Shown here one piece after another: positions 1 through 5,610 of a stretch of DNA of 5,610 nt (the stretch's first letter is position 1; every line of letters begins with the position of its first letter). The position numbers and the translations under genes were made by a program. Under the pieces are notes generated by a model that was not told the DNA's origin, did not search any database, and worked only from the letters and a program-made list of their open reading frames with translations. The DNA is taken from contig DAOVWV010000130.1 in the NCBI GenBank assembly GCA_030636485.1, positions 1-5,610 of the forward strand, given 5' to 3'. The stretch comes from Methyloprofundus sp. (GTDB taxonomy: Bacteria; Pseudomonadota; Gammaproteobacteria; Methylococcales; Methylomonadaceae).

Positions 1-3000
1 GCTGCACAGGCATATCAAAGAGTCGTGGAAATTGAACGTGTCACAGCAATAGATCCTAGTCAAAGTAATGTCCCACGACGCTGGAGAAACCTCCCGGCTT
101 TTATGCTCAAGCAAGGCGACAGCATGCACTTTAAAGTCATTAGACGGGGTGACCCCGAACCTGAACCCAACAACTTATCATTAACACGCCAGTTATGGCT
201 GGATTTTGCCGGTACGGGTTATACCGTACAAGACCAGATCAATGGCAGCATCACTCATGGCTGGCGGCTCGATAGCCTAGATGAGGTTCAATTAGGGCAT
301 GTAAAAATGAATGGACAGACACTGCTGATCACTCAGTCTCCGGCAGATGAAGCCGAGGGTGTGGAGCTGCGCAAAGGACGTATACAGCTTACTGCCGACA
401 GCCGTATAGAAGAGGGCATACGCTCGCTGAGCAGTACAGGCTGGCAGCAAAAATTTAACAAGGTCAGTGCAGTGTTGCATTTACCTCCCGGCTGGCACTT
501 GCTCGGGGTCAGTGGTGTCGATAATGTGCCCAGTAGCTGGATTGCGCGCTGGACTCTTTTAGATTTATTTCTGGTACTGATTGCAGCACTCGCGATCAGT
601 CGCTTATGGAATAATTACTGGGGGCTGTTTGCCTTGATCACTCTGGCTTTAATCTGGCATGAAGCCGGTGCCCCGCGTTTTATCTGGCTGAATATTCTTG
701 CGGCCATTGCTTTGATTAAGGTGCTGCCACAAGGCAAGTTTTTGCATTTGATGCAATATTACCGTTTACTGAGTGGTTTGGTGCTGCTTATTATCTGCCT
801 CCCCTTTTTGGTCGATCAGGTCAGAACAGGGCTTTATCCGCAACTGGAAAAGCCGTGGCAGCAGGCCAGCAGATTTCAGCAACATCCAAAAAGCATGGCT
901 ATAGCGACCGATGCGGTTATGCTTGCAGAGGAAAGTCTGGCAGGATTGACCAAAACCTCGCGTAAACTCAAAGCAGAGAAAGACAGTTACTATTCACCCT
1001 CTACGCCTAAATTTAAACGCATAGACCCCAATGCCAATTTACAAACCGGGCCTGGACTTCCACAATGGCAGTGGGCGCGCATTCCCTTGTCCTGGAATGG
1101 CAGTGTCGATAGTCAGCAACAGATTCGCTTTTGGTACTTAAACCCGAGCGCAAGCTTATTGCTTAATTTTCTACGCGTTATCGTGGTTATTACCCTGGGC
1201 TTGCTGGTGGTAGGGATGATTAATCAACGCTTTAAATTTAAAATGCCTGCATTGGCAGCCAATCTGTGTCTATTGATGTTATTTATGCTGCCGCTCACAC
1301 CGGCTTATGCTGATATGCCTAGCCCTGCTTTATTAAAGGAATTAAAGCAACGTTTACTTAAAGCACCTGATTGCCTGCCTAATTGTGCGCAAATTTCAAC
1401 GCTGCAACTTAGCATCAACAGCAAAACCTTAAATCTGACTTTACAGGTGCATGCACAGAAGCGCGTGGCCATTCCTCTGCCTGCAAAATATAAACAATGG
1501 CTGCCCAATAATGTTTTAGTCGATAACTCACCTGCCAAAGCCATTATTCGCGATAAGCAAGGTTTAATATGGCTTAATCTGGAGCCGGGTATTCATCAGC
1601 TTGTATTGAGTGGCAATGCGCCCTTACAAGCCAGCTTTACCCTGCCTTTACCTTTAAAGCCACACTATATGACTCATACAGTGAAAGGCTGGACGATTGA
1701 AGGCTTGAAAAAGAATGGCACGGTAGAAAATCAACTACATTTCACCCGCATCAAAAGTACCGGGCAGGCAGATAATAAACTTTCCCCGCTTAATCAAGAC
1801 ACGCTACCCGCTTTTATTCGCATAGAGCGCACCCTGCATCTAGGGCTAGACTGGCATATTAGCACCCGTGTCGTGCGTGCTGTACAAGAAGCGACGGCAG
1901 TCACTTTAAAAGTGCCTTTATTAACAGGCGAGTCCATTAGCAGTGCCAATATACGTAGCGAAAAAGGCTATGCCTTAGTTCATATGACGGCGAATCAGCG
2001 CAGTATTGAGTGGCAATCGTTATTAGAAAAAAGCGCAGCTGTGACACTACAGGCACCCGAAACGAAGCAGTGGACTGAAGTATGGCGGGCAGACATAAGC
2101 CCCATCTGGCATATAAACAGCACCGGCATTGCCGCAATACACCATCAGGATCAAGCGGGTAACTGGCTGCCCTCATGGCAACCGTGGCCAAGCGAAACGG
2201 TCACTTTAAGCATTACCCGCCCTAAAGCCGTACAAGGTCAGACACTGACCATTGATAAAAGCATTCTGCACATAACCTCAGGCAAACGCAGTCAGAAAAC
2301 ACGTCTGGAGTTAGATGTTCGTAGCTCTAAAGGGACACAGCATAGCCTCAAGCTGCCTCAAAATGCGCAACTGGAATCTGTACGTATCAATGGTAAAACG
2401 CAGCCGATCAGGCAACAGCAACAGATAGTGACCTTACCCATAAAGCCAGGTAAGCAACATTACCAACTCAACTGGTATGAGACCAAACAACAAGCCAGTG
2501 TATTGACAACAGCAGCACTTGATTTAGGAATAGCCAGTGTTAACAGCCATATAAAGGTAAGCCTCGGGCAGGATCGCTGGGTACTGTTGACCACTGGCCC
2601 ACAACTGGGGCCTGCGGTATTATTCTGGGGTGTGCTTATTGTCTTGGCAATATTGGCCTTTGCGCTAGGAAAATCTCATTTAACCCCGTTAAAACATTGG
2701 CAATGGTTTTTATTATTAGTCGGGCTAAGTCAAATCCCCATTGTCACTGCCTTGGTGGTCGTCGCCTGGCTGATGGCTTTAGGCTTAAGAAAAACCCAGC
2801 ACAGTGATAATGTCAATGCCTTTAATCTAAGACAAATAATTCTGGTATTGCTCACCGTAAGTTCTCTTGTCATTTTGTTTATTGCCGTTAAGCATGGATT
2901 ATTAGGCACACCGGATATGCAAATTATTGGTAACAACTCAAGTGCCTTCCGGTTAAACTGGTATCAGGATCGTAGCCCGGGAATATTGGCGACTGCAAGC

Positions 3001-3141
3001 GTGGTGTCCATACCGCTGACCAGCTATCGCATACTGATGCTACTCTGGTCTTTATGGCTGGCCATCTCTTTATTAAACTGGCTGAAATGGGGCTGGGAAT
3101 GTTTTTCTTCTCAGGGATTGTGGAAAAAGTCTGAGCTTTAA
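1..3141 (+). CDS. Large multi-pass envelope protein, uncharacterised, 5'-truncated by window edge
   Basis: The frame is open from base 1 (AAQAYQRVV...) to the TAA at 3139-3141, giving 1046 visible residues. The GTG at 25 is only an internal candidate start with no convincing Shine-Dalgarno, so the gene most likely begins upstream. Numbering from base 1, hydrophobic segments lie near 184-200, 207-219, 227-240, 256-271, 388-407, 417-437, 871-889, 901-928, 944-963 and 1009-1028. Residues 1-180 and 440-860 are polar, rich in alternating β-type sequence and probably periplasmic. A conserved-looking stretch, LPPGWHLLGVSGVDNVPSSW, precedes the first membrane segment. Segment 417-437 ends in AYA-D like a signal peptidase I site. 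No catalytic motif is visible. The family looks like conserved uncharacterised proteobacterial membrane proteins, possibly with an envelope or scaffold role, but that is a guess. It is more GC-rich than the genes downstream and unlikely to be functionally linked to them. Confidence 0.85.
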   Translation, partial: AAQAYQRVVEIERVTAIDPSQSNVPRRWRNLPAFMLKQGDSMHFKVIRRGDPEPEPNNLSLTRQLWLDFAGTGYTVQDQINGSITHGWRLDSLDEVQLGHVKMNGQTLLITQSPADEAEGVELRKGRIQLTADSRIEEGIRSLSSTGWQQKFNKVSAVLHLPPGWHLLGVSGVDNVPSSWIARWTLLDLFLVLIAALAISRLWNNYWGLFALITLALIWHEAGAPRFIWLNILAAIALIKVLPQGKFLHLMQYYRLLSGLVLLIICLPFLVDQVRTGLYPQLEKPWQQASRFQQHPKSMAIATDAVMLAEESLAGLTKTSRKLKAEKDSYYSPSTPKFKRIDPNANLQTGPGLPQWQWARIPLSWNGSVDSQQQIRFWYLNPSASLLLNFLRVIVVITLGLLVVGMINQRFKFKMPALAANLCLLMLFMLPLTPAYADMPSPALLKELKQRLLKAPDCLPNCAQISTLQLSINSKTLNLTLQVHAQKRVAIPLPAKYKQWLPNNVLVDNSPAKAIIRDKQGLIWLNLEPGIHQLVLSGNAPLQASFTLPLPLKPHYMTHTVKGWTIEGLKKNGTVENQLHFTRIKSTGQADNKLSPLNQDTLPAFIRIERTLHLGLDWHISTRVVRAVQEATAVTLKVPLLTGESISSANIRSEKGYALVHMTANQRSIEWQSLLEKSAAVTLQAPETKQWTEVWRADISPIWHINSTGIAAIHHQDQAGNWLPSWQPWPSETVTLSITRPKAVQGQTLTIDKSILHITSGKRSQKTRLELDVRSSKGTQHSLKLPQNAQLESVRINGKTQPIRQQQQIVTLPIKPGKQHYQLNWYETKQQASVLTTAALDLGIASVNSHIKVSLGQDRWVLLTTGPQLGPAVLFWGVLIVLAILAFALGKSHLTPLKHWQWFLLLVGLSQIPIVTALVVVAWLMALGLRKTQHSDNVNAFNLRQIILVLLTVSSLVILFIAVKHGLLGTPDMQIIGNNSSAFRLNWYQDRSPGILATASVVSIPLTSYRILMLLWSLWLAISLLNWLKWGWECFSSQGLWKKSEL

Positions 3142-3147
3142 ATCAAT

Positions 3148-3176
3148 TTCCTTGCTTGGGGATAATACGGTAGAAT
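3148..3176 (+). promoter_or_regulatory. Candidate σ70-type promoter (weak)
   Basis: A TAGAAT hexamer at 3171-3176 resembles a -10 box. Seventeen bases upstream lies TTCCTT (3148-3153), a poor -35 match. A second -10-like hexamer, GATAAT (3161-3166), pairs with TTTAAA (3137-3142) at 18 bp. Either could drive transcription toward the short frame at 3201 and the HEPN gene at 3269. If the 3201 frame is a gene remnant, this would be that gene's original promoter, now upstream of the AT-rich pair. The call rests on visual matching only. Confidence 0.3.
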
Positions 3177-3200
3177 TTGTACTCATTCAATTAAGTGAGC

Positions 3201-3257
3201 ATGCCCTATGTTGAAAGCATAGTTATTTATCCCCCTCAGCTTACTGATTACAATTAA
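3201..3257 (+). pseudogene. Possible 5' remnant of a MOSC-domain gene, or a short leader ORF
   Basis: An ATG at 3201 opens an 18-codon frame, MPYVESIVIYPPQLTDYN, ending with TAA at 3255-3257. The first eleven residues fit the usual start of MOSC N-terminal β-barrel proteins, which typically begin M-x-x-V-x-x-[LI]-x-[IV]-Y-P followed by [IV]KS. Here the match stops exactly after YP, and PQLTDYN does not continue the family pattern. One reading is that a resident gene was cut after about codon 11 by insertion of the HEPN/ATPase segment. Alternatives are a chance ORF or a regulatory leader peptide. No good Shine-Dalgarno precedes it, and eleven residues is little evidence. Confidence 0.3.
3206..3222 (+). 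other. Small inverted repeat CTATG/CATAG
   Basis: A 5-bp stem, CTATG (3206-3210) with CATAG (3218-3222), encloses a 7-base loop and is followed by TTATTTAT. The stem is short and AT-rich and has no uninterrupted U-tract, so it is a poor intrinsic terminator. No better terminator was seen after the stop at 3141. Confidence 0.15.
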
Positions 3258-3258
3258 A

Positions 3259-3264
3259 TAAGGA
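3259..3264 (+). promoter_or_regulatory. Ribosome binding site of the HEPN gene
   Basis: TAAGGA lies four bases before the ATG at 3269 and supports that codon as the start. The spacing is slightly short. The short frame at 3201 ends just before this site (TAA at 3255-3257), so coupling by re-initiation is possible but speculative. Confidence 0.6.
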
Positions 3265-3268
3265 ATCA

Positions 3269-3721
3269 ATGGAAGATTTTACTGGTGCATACATAGAACG
3301 AAAACGTGATACTTTGGCATTACTAGCCCTTCAAAATAATCATAGTATTGTTGCTTTTCACTTAGGTGGTATTGCTATTGAGTGCTACTTGAAATCGTTA
3401 TTAATTTCATATCATCAACTTTCAGCTTGGAAGCATAAAAGCCTTAAACAGAATGATCCTCTATTTGATAAACCGATAAAAAACCCTAATCATAAGCTTA
3501 TGGAGGCTATTCAAAATATGTCCGTTTTATATAATATAGCGATGACTGATAGTGTGTTTTTAAACCATTTAAGCAAAATTATTAACCCATTAGGGGAGGA
3601 TTATCCTGATTATATTAGCCTTCGTTATTTATCAGAAACACACCACTCGACAGAAGAGTGGCTACAAAGTTTTAATTATGTTCTCGGTTGGTTAGAGCAA
3701 AATAGAGGGGCAATTTTATGA
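3269..3721 (+). CDS. HEPN-domain-like protein, putative RNase effector of a two-gene system
   Basis: This is a complete 150-residue protein, predicted cytosolic and mostly helical, with no signal peptide or membrane segment. Residues 29-46 (AFHLGGIAIECYLKSLLI) match the first-helix pattern of many small HEPN proteins, in which a His/Ala-rich start leads into GxAxExxLKxxL. Near the C-terminus ISLRYLSETHH (116-126) resembles the LRY motif of these proteins. R119 and H125 form an R-x5-H spacing within the R-x4-6-H range of HEPN ribonuclease sites. The length suits a minimal HEPN protein. It overlaps the ATPase gene downstream by ATGA, so the two are almost certainly one operon. HEPN proteins are often toxins or antiphage RNases, but some are catalytically dead or act as helical adaptors. 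RNase activity is inferred from the motif spacing only. The codons are far more AT-rich than those of the upstream membrane-protein gene. Confidence 0.7.
   Translation: MEDFTGAYIERKRDTLALLALQNNHSIVAFHLGGIAIECYLKSLLISYHQLSAWKHKSLKQNDPLFDKPIKNPNHKLMEAIQNMSVLYNIAMTDSVFLNHLSKIINPLGEDYPDYISLRYLSETHHSTEEWLQSFNYVLGWLEQNRGAIL
3704..3710 (+). promoter_or_regulatory. Ribosome binding site of the ATPase gene, inside the HEPN gene
   Basis: AGAGGGG ends seven bases before the ATG at 3718, good spacing for a strong site, and lies within the last codons of the HEPN gene. With the ATGA stop/start overlap (3718-3721) it decides the start of the ATPase and points to coupled translation. Confidence 0.75.
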
Positions 3722-5610
3722 GTTCTGCCAAACAATTACGCCACAAGCTAACTCAAAAATTTTCCCAACAATTTGACCTTGATATAGGCGCTGGTGGTTT
3801 TGTATTATTGACTGTCATTTCAGAGCAATTTGAAAACCAGGCGAGAAAAGAACGATTACACCCAATTGAATCATTAATTCAAGATGCAGGCTTAGTAACA
3901 GGTATTATTGAGCTATACACCCCTGAAGAAGCTCAAGAGCGAGGTATAACACTTCGAGAAAAGGAAAACAATTTCCCTGCATCATGGCAAGAAGCCGTCA
4001 GTTTATTGTCATCAGGAAAAACAGCAGTAGTCACAAAACCCGAACACCCAATAAAACGAGTCGTATTTTACTCTTATAAAGGGGGTGTCGGTCGTACCAC
4101 TTCTTTAATTCAAACCGCCTTTCAATTAACCCGTGCAGGAAAACGAGTAGTTATTGTTGATATGGATGTTGAAGCACCTGGCATACAGGCTTTATTACCA
4201 CGCCAGGATTTAGAGCTAGATGAAGGTTTAATTGACTATTTATGGGAAAAGCAAACCTGTTTCTTTGATAAAAACCATCAAGCTAAAATTAAATTAAGTG
4301 GTGATACTGGGATTGTTTATATCCTTAAAGATGCTGAATCACATCGCCCTCTTTTTATTGTTCCTGCTGGAAAAATAGGTCAACGCTATATTCAACGCTT
4401 ATCTGTTCTAACGACAGCACAGCTTTTTGCTCAGGCTAATGATCCTTGGTATCAGTTTGAGCAAGAACTGTGGGAGCAGTTTCAGCCTGATATTATGCTG
4501 ATTGATGCAAGAACAGGCTTGAATGAATGGGGAGGCTTATCCTTGTTACGCTTAGCTGATGATGCTTTTATTGCAATGTATCCTAGTAAGCAAAATGCCG
4601 AAGGCGTATATTTTATTAGGAAACTATTAAAAGAACTAGGCGGTATAGAGGCTAAGTTAATTTTATCACCCATTCCTGAAGGACTTATTGGAGAGGAGTT
4701 AGTTAAGAATATTAAGCCTTTATTAGGACTTACTAAAGATGAGCAGTTTATCTCAATTCCTTATCACCCTAATATTGCAGGCAGCTCTAAATTTCCTGTT
4801 GAAACGGCATTAGCTTATTACTCCCCTATTACGAATAATTTATTAGAAAAAAGCAGCGTAGCTGAAGCAGATGCACTTATTACTCCCTCTAATCGTTTAA
4901 ATTTAGTTAGGTCTTTATCTTTTCCTGAGCGTGATGCTGCAAGTATTTTGGATGCTGATTTTGATGCTATTTTTCAAAAAACAGCGGATTTTGAACGTTG
5001 TCTGGATGATGCCGTTTGGGTGATTAGAGGAAGAAAAGGTACTGGGAAGTCAACACTTTATACCTTGTTTACTCAGCATATTGAAAATGCAAAAAAACGA
5101 TCTCTTGGTCGCTTAGAAGCAATTACAATGTTGTCTGCTCATGGAGAAAGTGATGGCTTTAGACCTACTGGAGATATTTTTGCAAAAATTCAACAAAAAC
5201 TAAAAGCCAATCAAACAGATTGGCTTTCTTTCTGGCGCGCCTATGCGGTTATTTGTATTTATCGCTCATGTTCTGAATTTAGCGAGGTATTGAAAAAAGC
5301 AAAATTAAAACCACTTTTAAGTCGTTTGGAATATAATTTTAAGAAAGATGAGCATAAAATCTGGAGCATACAGCATACTAATAAGCTTACTGAATTAGCA
5401 ACAGATGAAAAACTAAATGCTTATTGTCGTGACGCTCTAAGTCATTTTAACCAATCATTAAAAATTCAAAATCAAAAAATATGGTTACTATATGATGATT
5501 TAGATCAGGATATACAGGAAAATAGTCATTGGCAACAAGAGGCTTTAGGTGGGTTAATGCGTTTTGTTTATGATGCCAATAACCAAAATTTATATCATAT
5601 TCGTTTTAAA
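3718..5610 (+). CDS. Dual P-loop protein: KGGVGR-variant MinD/ParA-like ATPase fused to a second NTPase, 3'-truncated
   Basis: The frame is open from the ATG at 3718 to the window edge, giving 631 residues with no stop. Residues 1-110 form an unassigned, probably α/β domain. Residues 112-370 are a SIMIBI MinD/ParA-type ATPase. Its deviant Walker A is KGGVGRTT (121-128), with Arg126 where ParA/MinD have the second lysine. It also has a VIVDMDVEAPG motif (145-155) and a Walker B region LIDARTGLNEWGG (261-273). The DxRTG form is typical of the KGGVGR-variant family. After a linker, a second P-loop domain begins, with Walker A GRKGTGKST (438-446) and Walker B IWLLYDDLD (588-596). This pair resembles the Sll1717-type P-loop ATPases, and its C-terminal part lies outside the window. 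No membrane segment is seen. The HEPN gene is coupled directly upstream, so the protein may sense a trigger and control that effector in an NTP-dependent way. The domain calls are firm, while the sensor or switch role is inferred. Confidence 0.85.
   Translation, partial: MSSAKQLRHKLTQKFSQQFDLDIGAGGFVLLTVISEQFENQARKERLHPIESLIQDAGLVTGIIELYTPEEAQERGITLREKENNFPASWQEAVSLLSSGKTAVVTKPEHPIKRVVFYSYKGGVGRTTSLIQTAFQLTRAGKRVVIVDMDVEAPGIQALLPRQDLELDEGLIDYLWEKQTCFFDKNHQAKIKLSGDTGIVYILKDAESHRPLFIVPAGKIGQRYIQRLSVLTTAQLFAQANDPWYQFEQELWEQFQPDIMLIDARTGLNEWGGLSLLRLADDAFIAMYPSKQNAEGVYFIRKLLKELGGIEAKLILSPIPEGLIGEELVKNIKPLLGLTKDEQFISIPYHPNIAGSSKFPVETALAYYSPITNNLLEKSSVAEADALITPSNRLNLVRSLSFPERDAASILDADFDAIFQKTADFERCLDDAVWVIRGRKGTGKSTLYTLFTQHIENAKKRSLGRLEAITMLSAHGESDGFRPTGDIFAKIQQKLKANQTDWLSFWRAYAVICIYRSCSEFSEVLKKAKLKPLLSRLEYNFKKDEHKIWSIQHTNKLTELATDEKLNAYCRDALSHFNQSLKIQNQKIWLLYDDLDQDIQENSHWQQEALGGLMRFVYDANNQNLYHIRFK

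Noticed and set aside
25..27. GTG at 25 as the true start of the membrane-protein gene
   Set aside because: The frame is open to base 1, no Shine-Dalgarno is evident in the 24 bases before it, and the sequence that follows is not a signal or membrane start. A start outside the window is more likely.
292..2936. Four minus-strand ORFs of 62-84 codons inside the large membrane-protein gene
   Set aside because: They lie wholly opposite a long coding frame, have low-complexity Cys/Arg-rich products with no recognisable domain, and have no convincing ribosome binding sites.
3142..3268. Intrinsic terminator for the membrane-protein gene
   Set aside because: The only hairpin (3206-3222) has a 5-bp AT-rich stem and no U-tract. 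Read-through into the HEPN gene cannot be excluded.
3142..3268. Transposon end, tRNA or att site at the island boundary
   Set aside because: No tRNA-like sequence and no convincing terminal inverted or direct repeats were found, and the far boundary is outside the window.
4482..4673. Minus-strand 63-codon ORF opposite the MinD-like domain
   Set aside because: It lies over the Walker B region of a well-supported ATPase domain on the other strand and has no domain or start signal.
1..5610. CRISPR array or tandem repeats
   Set aside because: No regularly spaced direct repeats were seen in reading through the sequence.

Overview
The window looks like a piece of a gammaproteobacterial chromosome. 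That placement is an inference from protein style and base composition, with no marker gene to confirm it. It contains two unlike parts on the + strand.

Region 1 (1-3141) is one very long gene that runs in from the left edge. It encodes an envelope protein of at least 1046 residues with about ten hydrophobic segments and large β-rich extracytoplasmic parts. It resembles conserved uncharacterised membrane proteins, and I cannot give it a function. Its reading frame is open to base 1, so its true start lies outside the window.

Region 2 (3142-3268) is a 127-bp gap. It holds a weak σ70-like promoter candidate and a short reading frame at 3201-3257 encoding MPYVESIVIYPPQLTDYN. The start of this peptide looks like the first β-strand of a MOSC-domain protein. 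It may be the broken 5' end of a resident gene interrupted by the DNA that follows.

Region 3 (3269-5610) is clearly more AT-rich and holds two translationally coupled genes. The first encodes a 150-residue HEPN-like protein. The second overlaps it by ATGA and runs off the right edge. Its 631 visible residues contain an unassigned N-terminal domain, a MinD/ParA-type ATPase with the KGGVGRTT variant Walker A motif, and a second P-loop NTPase with a GRKGTGKST Walker A and a YDDLD Walker B. HEPN proteins are often RNases or their inactive relatives in toxin-antitoxin and antiphage systems, and KGGVGR-type ATPases also recur in conflict systems. The pair is therefore a reasonable candidate for a two-gene NTP-dependent defence module in which the large ATPase controls a small HEPN effector. 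The function is inferred and nothing in the window proves it.
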